A stretch of 64,000 bases of DNA from Planctobacterium sp047947135 (GCA_047947135.1 CP170457.1:558001-622000), one strand, 5' to 3'; numbered from the stretch's first letter, positions 35,603 through 44,387 are shown. The notes: generated by a model not told the origin, from the letters alone. Numbers and translations: made by a program.

Positions 35603-36148
35603 ATGTCATTAAACGCAAATAATCTGGTATGGATGGATCTGGAAATGACCGGGTTAGATCCTGAACTGCATAAAGTCTTGGAAATTGCCACGATTGTTAC
35701 AGACGATCAGTTAAATGTGATAGCGGAAGGTCCGGTTTTCGCCATCCATCAAAGTGATGACATCCTGGATAATATGGATGAATGGTGCGTTAAGACACAC
35801 GGCGCATCAGGTTTAACAGAACGATGTCGAAAGAGCACTGTCACCGAAAAACAGGCCATCGCAGATACCATTACCTTTCTGGAAAATTATGTCCCAAAAG
35901 GCATCTCTCCGCTTTGCGGTAATAGTATTAGTCAGGACCGTCGATTCCTGCAAAAACACATGTTGGAGCTGGAAGAGTATTTTCACTACCGGATTATTGA
36001 CGTCAGCACAATTAAAGAACTGGTCAGACGCTGGAAGCCAGATATACTGGATGGTGTCAGAAAAAAAGGTACCCACCTGGCATTAGACGATATCCGCGAA
36101 TCTATTCAGGAACTGGCGTACTATCGCAAGCACATCTTCAATATTTAG
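35603..36148 (+). CDS. orn: Oligoribonuclease
   Basis: 3'-5' exoribonuclease of the DEDDh family that degrades 2-5 nt RNA and linear cyclic-di-GMP products (181 aa, the usual size). Its acidic residues are in WMDLEMTGLDPE, GNSISQDRRFL and YRKHIF (the DEDDh set). I start at the ATG at 35603, preceded by GGACGGA; an ATG at 35582 and longer frames lack a ribosome site and would run into rsgA. Confidence 0.97.
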   Translation: MSLNANNLVWMDLEMTGLDPELHKVLEIATIVTDDQLNVIAEGPVFAIHQSDDILDNMDEWCVKTHGASGLTERCRKSTVTEKQAIADTITFLENYVPKGISPLCGNSISQDRRFLQKHMLELEEYFHYRIIDVSTIKELVRRWKPDILDGVRKKGTHLALDDIRESIQELAYYRKHIFNI

Positions 36149-36190
36149 CCAAGCTTTCCTTCCAATCCGCATTATCTGATAACAAAAGAC

Positions 36191-36218
36191 TTGCACCAAC
36201 GTGTTTTTTAAGTACAAT
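36191..36218 (+). promoter_or_regulatory. Promoter of the tRNA-Gly cluster
   Basis: TTGCAC (36191-36196), 16-nt spacer, TACAAT (36213-36218), followed by the GC-rich stretch GCGCACCCGC. A GC-rich discriminator is typical of stable-RNA promoters under stringent control. Transcription from here would run through the first four-hairpin element before reaching tRNA-Gly. Confidence 0.65.
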
Positions 36219-36267
36219 GCGCACCCGCTCGGCATGATATGCAGAGCAGTTTTGAAGTGTGATGTAC

Positions 36268-36342
36268 GGGACAAATTCTTCTGGAAAGAATTTGAACAGC
36301 TAAAGGCTGACCCGAAGGACAGATAACAGGACGTAATTTGTA
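36268..36342 (+). repeat. Four-hairpin 75-nt repeat element, copy A
   Basis: A 75-nt unit shared with 36632-36706 (67 of 75 positions identical). It is built of four successive hairpins: CAAATTCTT/AAGAATTTG, CAGCT/GGCTG, CC-GAA-GG, and a weaker last stem ending AATTTG. Its outer ends ACAAATT and AATTTGT are also mutually complementary. It lies between the tRNA promoter and the first tRNA gene, so it should be part of the precursor transcript. It is followed by a further hairpin (ACAGCT/AGCTGT). Confidence 0.75.
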
Positions 36343-36405
36343 ACAGCTCAGCAAGCTGTCTTGTAAAAAGATAATTGTTGATTGAAGGAATAATAGTTAC
36401 CAGAT

Positions 36406-36481
36406 GCGGGAATAGCTCAGCTGGTAGAGCACAACCTTGCCAAGGTTGGGGTCGCGAGTTCGAATCTCGTTTCCCGCTCCA
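36406..36481 (+). tRNA. tRNA-Gly (anticodon GCC), copy 1
   Basis: 76-nt tRNA with acceptor stem GCGGGAA/TTCCCGC, D arm AGCTCAGCTGGTAGAGC, anticodon arm CAACCTTGCCAAGGTTG with GCC, T arm with GTTCGAATC, and encoded CCA. It is followed at once by AATTTTTT, resembling a transcription stop. Confidence 0.97.
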
Positions 36482-36510
36482 ATTTTTTTACTTCTGTTTT
36501 TCCACTAGAC

Positions 36511-36586
36511 GCGGGAATAGCTCAGCTGGTAGAGCACAACCTTGCCAAGGTTGGGGTCGCGAGTTCGAATCTCGTTTCCCGCTCCA
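36511..36586 (+). tRNA. tRNA-Gly (anticodon GCC), copy 2
   Basis: Identical 76-nt sequence to copy 1, 29 nt downstream, with CCA encoded and the same AATTTTTT tail. Tandem duplication of this highly used isoacceptor is common. Confidence 0.97.
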
Positions 36587-36631
36587 ATTTTTTATACTTA
36601 CAAAACCGATATTTTGCTACTGCGATGATGC

Positions 36632-36706
36632 GGGACAAATTCTTCTGGAAAGAATTTGAACAGCCGCAGGCTGGCCCGAAGGGCAAATTACAGGATGTAA
36701 TTTGTA
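36632..36706 (+). repeat. Four-hairpin 75-nt repeat element, copy B
   Basis: Second copy of the unit at 36268, with all four stems well formed: CAAATTCTT/AAGAATTTG, CAGCC/GGCTG, GCCC/GGGC, CAAATTACA/TGTAATTTG. Several of the 8 differences from copy A fall in stems. The CAGCC/GGCTG stem pairs fully here and by one U-G wobble in copy A. It lies immediately before the truncated third tRNA-Gly. Confidence 0.75.
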
Positions 36707-36720
36707 CTAGCGAAGCGCAT

Positions 36721-36779
36721 GGTAGAGCACAACCTTGCCAAGGTTGGGGTCGCGAGTTCGAATCTCGTTTCCCGCTCCA
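36721..36779 (+). pseudogene. 5'-truncated third tRNA-Gly copy
   Basis: 59 nt identical to the 3' part of the two intact tRNA-Gly genes, from GGTAGAGC in the D arm through the anticodon, T arm and CCA. The first 17 nt (5' acceptor strand and half the D arm) are absent at this position. GCGGGA, the first six bases of the tRNA, occurs at 36630-36635 just before element copy B, so the gene may have been split by the element. It cannot form an acceptor stem as it stands. Confidence 0.85.
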
Positions 36780-37307
36780 ATTTTTCTATCTTTAGTTCTC
36801 ATCACTCAATACCACAACGGCTTCGTTGTAACAGTTCAATTTTCTAGCGTTAAAATTCCACCCCAACGCAATAGAAACATCTTTTTACAGTATATCGTTA
36901 GGATAAACATCACTTTTTCTTAAAGTATTGCCGGATGAATAAATATTTATTCTAATTTTGCCCACCATCGGTGCAGATCCGCACTGTGACTGCACAAACG
37001 CCCCGCATAGCAGATGTGGCCTGGCTTTCACCCAAAACGGATGCTCAATATTGAAGCGAGTACCGTTTTTTGACCGCCAAATATTCAACACACGCCACTT
37101 TTTTTAGCATATTTATGCGTTTTTTCAGTCAGAATCAACACAGCACTTTGTTGTAATCGCTTGATTTAGGTACAAAAAATGTTGATATTTTTAAGTTATC
37201 AGTTGGAATTACGAGCATTTTCGTAACTTTAACTATAATTAGTCAGAACAGCTTAAAAACACGCTAACTTAAGAAAAACACAACACAACTTTTTTCAGGA
37301 GCACACA
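36780..37307. other. Intergenic region upstream of the TonB-dependent receptor
   Basis: 528 nt. It is mostly AT-rich, with a GC-richer island at about 36958-37080 containing the dyad GTGCAG/CTGCAC and a small hairpin CAACG/CGTTG near 36816. A -10-like TATAAT lies at 37234-37239 without a convincing -35. AGGAG precedes the receptor ATG. No gene is supported. Confidence 0.4.
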
Positions 37308-40300
37308 ATGAAGAATTTTGCCTTATCCAAGCTTAATTCCTCCGTGACAAAAGCACTCTATTTTGGGGGGATAGCAGCGACGCTGTCTTTATCTCCAAAT
37401 GCTTTGTCACAGGAAAACGATTCTGCAGACAACGCTGATGTCGAGCGGGTGATGGTGACGGGGTCACGGATTGCTCGGGATCCCAATCTGGCGTCACCCT
37501 CCCCGGTTCAGTCACTTGACGCGAAAGATATCCAGACCTCCGGCGAATTCTCCATAACCGATATTGTTAACGATATTCCTTCTTTATTCTCATCCACTAA
37601 CTCAGAATCATCTAATGACGCCAGTAGTGATGCGTTCGCAGATGGCACAAATGTTCTGAATTTGCGTGGCTTAGGTTCGAGAAGAACCTTAGTGTTAGTC
37701 AATGGTCGTCGCCATGTAGGGGGCGCTGGCGGTACTGCTGCTGTAGATGTCGGTTCCATTCCCACTAAGTTGATCGACAGCGTCGAAGTATTGACCGGTG
37801 GCGCATCCGCCATATACGGTGCCGATGCCGTAACCGGTGTTGTTAACTTTATCCTGAAAAAAGACTTCACTGGATTTGATTTGGATGTACAGCAAGGTAT
37901 TTCTTCTGAAGGTGATTCACAACAAACGCAACTGACAGCAACTTATGGATTTAATTTTGCCAATGATAGCGGCAATATGGCCTTTAGTCTGGAATATTCA
38001 GACAGTGAAGGTTTGCGGGCCCATGAACGAGACGGTGGCGTATTTATCGGTTCTGCCCGTGACTGGGTCAATCCAGCAAAACGATTCCAGCAGGGTGACA
38101 TTGACCCATCTTCAATGCCCAACTTTGCTCAGTATTTCAGCCCGTCAAATGACCGGCCAAGTTTCGGTCTGGCCATCCCCTCAGCAGATGGTTTTGCTGC
38201 TGATTTTGAAGCGACATTCGGTAGCTCACCTAATCTGACACAAGCCGAGTTGGCGTTGATTAGTGCTGCAGCCGCAGCACCCGCCAGAGCAATTTTGCCT
38301 GGCCGCACCTTTCCGTTTACTTCTGGGTACGGCTATATCATTCCGGGTAACCCCTATTCATTCGCGGGCTTTGATCCAAATACTCCCATCGATTTGGATA
38401 ACAACGGTACACCTGACTGTTACGACTCATTTACCGGATATAACTCGGTGTTTGGCGCAGAGTCATTTGGTGTAATTGGTGGTTGTTGGGTGGCCGATGC
38501 TAACGGCACCTACAGGCCGATAAGAGATGGCTTGGTTGCCAGTGGTTTCCAAGGCTTCGGTGGTGACTCATTTAATACCATCACTCAAAATGATTCCTGG
38601 ATAATTAACCCGGAAGAAAAGATCGCCTTAAATATCATTGGTAGTCTGGAAGTCGGCGATGCCATGATTACCGGTGAATTTAAGTACACCAGTCAGGAAA
38701 CCGAAAGTCGCTCACAACCCACCTCTTTCTGGGATCTTTTATTTGGGGCGGCGGATAACCCTTATTTACCAGAATTTATCCAGCCGGTTGCGCAACAAAC
38801 CGGAGGCGTTGCCATCACCATCGATCCCATCGGTATTGGTGGCGGAGAAATATTCAACGAATTCGAAACTATGCGAGCGGTACTGGCGGTGGATGGCGAA
38901 TTTGACAATGGCTGGACTTACGAGGCCAGTATTAATTATGGCAAGTTCGAGCGTGAAACTACCCAATTTAACGCCATTATTAATGACCGCTTCTTAGCTG
39001 CCATTGACGCGGTTACCGATCCAGCATCAGGCAATGCTGCCTGTCGCTCACAGGTTGATCCAAGTGCACCGGCCACCACGACACCGTTTAATATCCCGGA
39101 CTATGATGCCGGCTATTATACCTTTATTCCGGGTGATGGAACCTGTGTACCATTAAATATCTGGGCGGGTGCCACTGGAATTACACAAGCAGCAGTTGAC
39201 TGGGTGACCACCACTGAACGAGATGAAATTACGCTTGAACAGACGGTTATTTCGGGTTCAATTACGGGTGATTTTGCTGACTGGTTTGAGTTACCAGCAG
39301 GACCAATCGTATTTGCCGTAGGTGCTGAATACAGGGATGAGGAATCGTCTGTTGTCTATGACCCCTGGCAACGCGGCATTATTCCATCAACAGGTCAATT
39401 CCCTGGCTCATTTATTGGGGATTTCTCTGATAATAATAAACTGACATTCCGTCCTGCAACGTTAACCCAAAACGAAGTGGGTAGTTATGACGTCGTCGAT
39501 GTCTTTGTCGAGTTTCAGGTGCCTCTTCTGGAAGGCATGGCTTTTGCTGAAGAGTTGACTTTTGATGCAGCTGCACGATATTCCGACTACTCGACGATTG
39601 GAGCAACAACTACCTGGAAAACCAATCTTCAATGGGCACCTTATGAAGACTTAACGGTTCGACTAAGTTTGTCTGAAGCCGTTCGTGCCCCGAACATTAC
39701 CGAGCTATTTGGACCAGAAACGGGGACAACATTCCGTCCAGCAGATCCTTGTGATGCTGCACAAATTGAAGGACTACGTAGCGAAGGGCTAACGCAGTTG
39801 GCAACCCAAACTCAAGCAAACTGTGTGACCTACTTTCAGGGAATTGGCCTGGATCCCTTTGATGATGATGGCAACTATAGCTTCGCCGATCCGTTGTCAG
39901 CAGCTTTCGGGGGCTTAGAAGGCGGCAACATGGATCTGCAGGAAGAAACCGCGACAACAGAGACTATCGGCTTTGTATTTCGACCAAGCCAGGTTGATGG
40001 CCTGAATATCACTGTCGACTACTGGTCAATAGAAATAGAAGATGCGATTGAGGAAGTTTCTGGTCAGAACATTGCCGATGGCTGCTTTCAGGGAGCGAGC
40101 CTGAATCCATTATTTTGTGATCTATTGGGTCGTAATTCTGACTCCAGTTCTATATTCTTCGGCGGCTTTAACTTCCTGAAATCAACATCCATCAACTTTG
40201 CTAAACTTGAAACCGATGGTTATGACTTCAGCATCTCCTATGACTTTACCTATGATGAGCATGAATTTGGTGTGGCATTATCAGGCACAAAGGTTAATGA

Positions 40301-40685
40301 GCTCAACGACTTCACCAATCCATTGGATTTAACCGAAGTCGATCCAGAATTAGGCGAGTTCCGCCGCCCAGAATGGGCTGGCAACTTAAACCTAAGCTGG
40401 ACATTGGGTGACTTGTCCGTTGGCTGGCAAACCCAGTATCAGGATGAGCAGTATTTACTGTTTGTAGAAGCAGAAACCGCCCAGGCCTTATATGGTGACG
40501 CGGTACTTATGGATGAAACCTACGTGCACGATATCAATTTCACCTTCCAACTGGATGATGAAGTTCAAATCTACGGTGGTATTAATAACATCTCTGATGA
40601 AAATCCATTTATAACTAATACTGCATTCCCAGCCAGTGCTCGCGGTCGTTACTTCTTCTTTGGAATCAATTACTCCATTGAATAA
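37308..40685 (+). CDS. TonB-dependent outer-membrane receptor (SusC/oar-like, large)
   Basis: 1125-aa receptor. A signal peptide of about 35 residues (cut near ALSQ) is followed by ERVMVTGSRI, where the TonB box is expected, and a plug domain (about 55-180) with GSRRTLVLVNGRRH and GGASAIYGADAVTGVVNF. A long beta barrel ends in FFFGINYSIE with the terminal aromatic-rich strand. Eight or so Cys residues in extracellular loops may form disulfides. The size and the pattern match the Alteromonadales TonB receptors for carbohydrates or peptides; the substrate cannot be deduced. It stands alone with its own terminator. Confidence 0.95.
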   Translation: MKNFALSKLNSSVTKALYFGGIAATLSLSPNALSQENDSADNADVERVMVTGSRIARDPNLASPSPVQSLDAKDIQTSGEFSITDIVNDIPSLFSSTNSESSNDASSDAFADGTNVLNLRGLGSRRTLVLVNGRRHVGGAGGTAAVDVGSIPTKLIDSVEVLTGGASAIYGADAVTGVVNFILKKDFTGFDLDVQQGISSEGDSQQTQLTATYGFNFANDSGNMAFSLEYSDSEGLRAHERDGGVFIGSARDWVNPAKRFQQGDIDPSSMPNFAQYFSPSNDRPSFGLAIPSADGFAADFEATFGSSPNLTQAELALISAAAAAPARAILPGRTFPFTSGYGYIIPGNPYSFAGFDPNTPIDLDNNGTPDCYDSFTGYNSVFGAESFGVIGGCWVADANGTYRPIRDGLVASGFQGFGGDSFNTITQNDSWIINPEEKIALNIIGSLEVGDAMITGEFKYTSQETESRSQPTSFWDLLFGAADNPYLPEFIQPVAQQTGGVAITIDPIGIGGGEIFNEFETMRAVLAVDGEFDNGWTYEASINYGKFERETTQFNAIINDRFLAAIDAVTDPASGNAACRSQVDPSAPATTTPFNIPDYDAGYYTFIPGDGTCVPLNIWAGATGITQAAVDWVTTTERDEITLEQTVISGSITGDFADWFELPAGPIVFAVGAEYRDEESSVVYDPWQRGIIPSTGQFPGSFIGDFSDNNKLTFRPATLTQNEVGSYDVVDVFVEFQVPLLEGMAFAEELTFDAAARYSDYSTIGATTTWKTNLQWAPYEDLTVRLSLSEAVRAPNITELFGPETGTTFRPADPCDAAQIEGLRSEGLTQLATQTQANCVTYFQGIGLDPFDDDGNYSFADPLSAAFGGLEGGNMDLQEETATTETIGFVFRPSQVDGLNITVDYWSIEIEDAIEEVSGQNIADGCFQGASLNPLFCDLLGRNSDSSSIFFGGFNFLKSTSINFAKLETDGYDFSISYDFTYDEHEFGVALSGTKVNELNDFTNPLDLTEVDPELGEFRRPEWAGNLNLSWTLGDLSVGWQTQYQDEQYLLFVEAETAQALYGDAVLMDETYVHDINFTFQLDDEVQIYGGINNISDENPFITNTAFPASARGRYFFFGINYSIE

Positions 40686-40705
40686 GTAAACCGATAAAGA
40701 ATAAG

Positions 40706-40733
40706 ACGGCGTTCATATGAGCGCCGTTTTTTT
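40706..40733 (+). terminator. Rho-independent terminator of the TonB receptor
   Basis: ACGGCG / CGCCGT stem, 10-nt AT-rich loop, followed by eight T residues, about 20 nt after the stop codon. Confidence 0.85.
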
Positions 40734-40882
40734 ATATAAACCCCCAGCCCAACCATTCTGGTTTTTGTAAGAAAAAGTTCTAAAAAGTTTCACTCGATGA
40801 CATTGACCTGTCGCCAATCCCAGCCTAAATATTTATTGCTAAATACGCGAATGGGTATGACACAAATTCGGGAAGGTTGGCT

Positions 40883-41284
40883 ATGACAAAAGTGACAAGA
40901 GATAACTTACTGACTCGCAGGTTTCACGATCCGAAAAACTATCCTTATGGTTTTTCTCGGTCCGGTGACTTTTCTATTGCCGAAGCGAATGCATTACAGC
41001 AATATGGCAACCTGATATCGGCATTAGTTTCAGGTAATATCAGCGCCTCCAATGACGAAGACAAATCATTATTGGCAGTGGCTAATGGTGAAAAAGCCCC
41101 CGATACATTGGCGGAAAGAGCCTGGTCAAAATATCTTGCCAGAATCAACCGCACCAAAACCGGTAGCATTTATGGTTGCAAGGGCAATAACACCGATAAC
41201 GATGATACAAATGATATTGACGAAGAGATTGATGATGACGAACCTTTAGACTCTGAACTCGATATCGCCAAAGACGAGGATTAA
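40883..41284 (+). CDS. maoP: MaoP-like protein (DUF413)
   Basis: 133-aa protein matching E. coli MaoP (formerly YifE): RRFHDPKNYPYGFSRSGDFSIAEA, then LLAVANGEKAPDTLAERAWSKYLARINR. The tail is unusually acidic (DDTNDIDEEIDDDEPLD). MaoP is needed, with the DNA site maoS, for organisation of the Ori macrodomain. I start at ATG 40883, with GGAAGG 6 nt upstream. It lies 237 nt before ilvIH; in E. coli maoP is likewise near an ilv operon close to oriC, so the context may be ancestral. Confidence 0.85.
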   Translation: MTKVTRDNLLTRRFHDPKNYPYGFSRSGDFSIAEANALQQYGNLISALVSGNISASNDEDKSLLAVANGEKAPDTLAERAWSKYLARINRTKTGSIYGCKGNNTDNDDTNDIDEEIDDDEPLDSELDIAKDED

Positions 41285-41342
41285 CCGCCTATTTTTTTGT
41301 TTCTTAATAGGACCCCTATCCACATTACATCGTCATTTCAAT

Positions 41343-41370
41343 AATAATTAGTATAAACATACTAATTATT
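41343..41370. promoter_or_regulatory. Perfect 12-bp inverted repeat upstream of ilvI
   Basis: AATAATTAGTAT (41343-41354), AAAC, ATACTAATTATT (41359-41370). No T-run follows, so a terminator for maoP is less likely than an AT-rich operator or RNA hairpin in the ilvIH leader. It is 151 nt before the ilvI start. Confidence 0.5.
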
Positions 41371-41521
41371 GCCAAAGTCGAGATATACATATTCTTTTTA
41401 TTCAAGACTTGGTTTTCTATTCTAAAAGACTTCCGTATATTGCAGCCCATAACCCTTTGATTTTGTCCTTCGCCTTTTTTAATTTGAGAAAATTGGCTTT
41501 TACCTACAGGAGATTGACTTC

Positions 41522-43240
41522 GTGGAAATGATGTCAGGTGCCGAAATGGTGGTACGTGCCCTACGAGATGCCGGGGTCAAATATGTTTTTGGTTACCCTG
41601 GTGGTGCCGTACTTGATATATATGATGCACTATTTCGTCAGGATGAGGTGAAACACATTCTGGTCAGACACGAGCAAGCGGCTGCCCATATGGCAGACGG
41701 CTATGCCCGCTCTACAGGAGAAACGGGCACGGTATTGGTGACGTCTGGTCCGGGTGCAACCAATACACTTACCGGTATTGCCACGGCGTATATGGACTCG
41801 ATCCCGATGGTTGTCTTGTCGGGACAGGTGCCGTCGATGCATATCGGAGAAGACGCATTTCAGGAAACAGATATGGTCGGTTGTTCCCGTCCTATCGTAA
41901 AACACAGCTTTCTGGTGAAAAAGCCGGAAGATATTCCCATTGCAATAGCCAAAGCTTATTACATTGCCAATTCCGGTCGTCCTGGCCCGGTGGTCATCGA
42001 TTTACCAAAAGACATCGTTAATATTCAGGAGTCACATCCTTACGAATATCCGGACAATATTAATATTCGCTCATACAACCCCACAGAACGTGGTCATGGC
42101 AAGCAAATCAAAAAAGCCATGGAATCATTAAAAGCAGCAAAACGACCGGTATTTTATGTTGGCGGCGGTGCCATTGCAGCGAATGCCAGCAATAAGTTAA
42201 CCGAGCTTGCTGAACTGTTTAATGTACCAGTAACAACGACTCTGATGGGATTGGGCGCATTTCCAGGAACTCATCCACAATTTGTCGGCATGCTGGGTAT
42301 GCATGGCACATTGGAAGCCAACAAAGTCATGCATCATGCAGATTGCATTGTCGCACTGGGTGCCCGTTTTGATGACCGGGTAACCAATAATGTTGATAAA
42401 TTTTGTCCCAATGCCGACATTATCCATGTCGATATTGATCCAGCCTCGATTTCCAAAACCATAAAGGCCCATATTCCTATTGTTGGCTCAGTTGATAAAG
42501 TCATTGAGCAATTCAACAAACATACCGAAAGTGTGGATAAAAAAGCACAACAGGAAAAGTTGCAGGACTGGTGGCAATCCATTGAGCAATGGCGTAGCCG
42601 TAAGTGTCTGTCTTACGCACAGGATGAATCCCTGATCAAACCGCAACAGGTTATTCAATCGCTATACAAACATACCAATGGTGAGGCGTTTGTCAGCTCA
42701 GATGTTGGGCAGCATCAAATGTTTGCGGCGCTTTATTATCCCTTTAATAAACCCAGACAATGGATAAACTCCGGTGGTTTGGGGACCATGGGCTTTGGCT
42801 TACCTGCGGCCATGGGCGTGCAGTTTGCCCATCCTGATGCCATATCGGCAGTAGTCACCGGCGATGGCAGTATTCAAATGAATATTCAGGAATTATCGAC
42901 CTGTCTGCAGTATGGCTTGCCAATTAAAATTATCTCTTTAAATAACCGGGCTCTTGGCATGGTGCGCCAATGGCAGGATATGATCTACAAAGGGCGTCAT
43001 TCTCATTCTTATATGGAGTCCATGCCTGACTTTGTAAAACTCGCGGAAGCGTATGGTCATGTAGGCATGAAAGTCGACCACCCAAGTCAGCTTGATGACG
43101 CGATGGCCGAATGCATGCGCTTAAAAGACAGACTGGTATTTATGGATATTTCGGTAGATCAGAATGAACACGTTTACCCGATGCAAATCAAATTTGGGGC
43201 GATGGACGATATGAGATTAAGTAAAACGGAGCGCACCTGA
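41522..43240 (+). CDS. ilvI: Acetolactate synthase, large subunit
   Basis: Thiamine-diphosphate enzyme making acetolactate or acetohydroxybutyrate for Val, Leu and Ile synthesis (572 aa). It has the catalytic Glu in VRHEQAAAHMADGYAR, the FAD-binding centre, and the ThDP motif GDGSIQMNIQEL...SLNN. The start is GTG at 41522 with AGGAG 9 nt upstream. It overlaps ilvH by 1 nt. Pairing with a 165-aa small subunit carrying a full regulatory region identifies the IlvIH (isozyme III) type, which is usually valine-sensitive. Confidence 0.97.
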   Translation: MEMMSGAEMVVRALRDAGVKYVFGYPGGAVLDIYDALFRQDEVKHILVRHEQAAAHMADGYARSTGETGTVLVTSGPGATNTLTGIATAYMDSIPMVVLSGQVPSMHIGEDAFQETDMVGCSRPIVKHSFLVKKPEDIPIAIAKAYYIANSGRPGPVVIDLPKDIVNIQESHPYEYPDNINIRSYNPTERGHGKQIKKAMESLKAAKRPVFYVGGGAIAANASNKLTELAELFNVPVTTTLMGLGAFPGTHPQFVGMLGMHGTLEANKVMHHADCIVALGARFDDRVTNNVDKFCPNADIIHVDIDPASISKTIKAHIPIVGSVDKVIEQFNKHTESVDKKAQQEKLQDWWQSIEQWRSRKCLSYAQDESLIKPQQVIQSLYKHTNGEAFVSSDVGQHQMFAALYYPFNKPRQWINSGGLGTMGFGLPAAMGVQFAHPDAISAVVTGDGSIQMNIQELSTCLQYGLPIKIISLNNRALGMVRQWQDMIYKGRHSHSYMESMPDFVKLAEAYGHVGMKVDHPSQLDDAMAECMRLKDRLVFMDISVDQNEHVYPMQIKFGAMDDMRLSKTERT

Positions 43241-43737
43241 TGAGACGGATTATTTCAGTATTAATGGAAAATGAACCCGGTGCCTTGTCGCGCATTTCAG
43301 GACTGTTTTCACAACGGGGATACAACGTAGACTCGTTATGCGTGACCACCACGACTGATCCCACGTTGTCACGGTTAACCATTACCACCCATGGTGACGA
43401 CAAGGTCATTGAACAAATTACCAAGCAAATAAACAAGTTGGTTGATGTCTTCAAGGTCTCAGACCTGACCGAAGGTGCCCATGTTGAACGGGAACTGATG
43501 CTCATTAAAGTCGCGACGCCAACAGAGTCAATTCGCTCAGAAGTGAAGCGCAACGTTGATATCTTTAGAGGGCAAATTGTCGATGTGCATGCCAAAAACT
43601 ATACCATCCAGGTGACAGGCACCAGCGATAAGCTGGATGCGTTTTTGTCCACCATGACTGAATATTCAGATGTCATTGAAGCTTCAAGAACGGGTGTCTG
43701 CGGTCTGGCCCGGGGAGAAAAAGCCCTAAAAATCTGA
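43240..43737 (+). CDS. ilvH: Acetolactate synthase, small regulatory subunit
   Basis: 165-aa subunit with an N-terminal ACT domain (RRIISVLMENEPGALSRISGLFSQRGYNVDSL is its start, residues 2-33, given here only as position; key residues N11, G14, S17 bind valine in relatives) and a C-terminal ALS_ss_C domain. It stimulates IlvI and confers feedback inhibition by valine. It overlaps ilvI by 1 nt and is followed by a strong terminator. Confidence 0.96.
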   Translation: MRRIISVLMENEPGALSRISGLFSQRGYNVDSLCVTTTTDPTLSRLTITTHGDDKVIEQITKQINKLVDVFKVSDLTEGAHVERELMLIKVATPTESIRSEVKRNVDIFRGQIVDVHAKNYTIQVTGTSDKLDAFLSTMTEYSDVIEASRTGVCGLARGEKALKI

Positions 43738-44063
43738 CAGGTACCCGCAATTGCAGATGAAAATTTGTTAAATTATTGAAAACCGCCCTTAAAAATGGAC
43801 CTCTGTCCTCAATTTTGGGCGGTTTTTTTATATTTAGTTTTTATAGTTAGCGTTGGTTTTTACCATTTACGGATCTATACACTCTTTATAAGTCTATAAA
43901 AATCAACAACTTAATATTTTCACAAGCTGTTTACAGCCGTCTTTTATCTTTTGTTAACCTGACCGCTACAGTAAAACAACAAACTTTCTTATAAAAATCA
44001 TTAAGTTAATTGGTGTGGCAGCCATTCTGACTGCCACTCAACACAATTAGCATGAGGTAAATT
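43738..44063. other. Intergenic region between ilvH and the small exported protein
   Basis: 326 nt holding the ilvH terminator at its start. The rest is AT-rich promoter-like DNA before the next gene, ending in ATGAGGTAAATT as a ribosome site. No other feature was recognised. Confidence 0.4.
43779..43829 (+). terminator. Rho-independent terminator of ilvIH
   Basis: AACCGCCC / GGGCGGTT outer stem enclosing an inner hairpin GGAC/GTCC, followed by TTTTTT. It lies about 45 nt after the ilvH stop. Confidence 0.85.
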
Positions 44064-44387
44064 ATGAAGAAGTTAGCTATTGCATCATTACTTGTTGTTG
44101 CTGGTTTAACCCAGGCACACGAAAGTCATGATAAAGACATAAAGTTCGTTGGTGACCGCTCCTACAAAAACTTTTGTAAGGCCGTCACAGAAGACAACGT
44201 ACGTTTATTAAGAAGCAGCTTTGCCAACAAAATTGGTGTTGTTGCAGGAAATCAGCGTGAGACATACAGAAAATTATTAAAAGGTGAAAACCTGAGCTGC
44301 AATGGAATGGGTATCGTTGAATTTTCTAAGGCACGTAAAGCTGAAGATGTACTGGCATATCTGGAAGCGAAGAAACAGAGCCTGTAG
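44064..44387 (+). CDS. Small exported protein (DUF3718-like)
   Basis: 107-aa protein with an 18-residue signal peptide ending TQA-HE. The mature part has two Cys (FCKAV at about 38, LSCNGMG at about 92) that could form a disulfide, and a C-terminal NxxE-type stretch (VEFSKARKAEDVLAYLE). The pattern recalls the DUF3718 family of Alteromonadales and Vibrionales, whose function is unknown. The ATG is preceded by GAGGTAAATT. A strong hairpin lies 38 nt after the stop. Confidence 0.7.
   Translation: MKKLAIASLLVVAGLTQAHESHDKDIKFVGDRSYKNFCKAVTEDNVRLLRSSFANKIGVVAGNQRETYRKLLKGENLSCNGMGIVEFSKARKAEDVLAYLEAKKQSL

Noticed and set aside
36721..36779. Third functional tRNA-Gly
   Set aside because: Lacks the 5' acceptor strand and half the D arm at this position; counted as a pseudogene.
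36885..37091. 68-codon minus-strand frame upstream of the TonB receptor
   Set aside because: No ribosome site, odd composition, and it spans the GC-rich island; more likely non-coding or repeat DNA.
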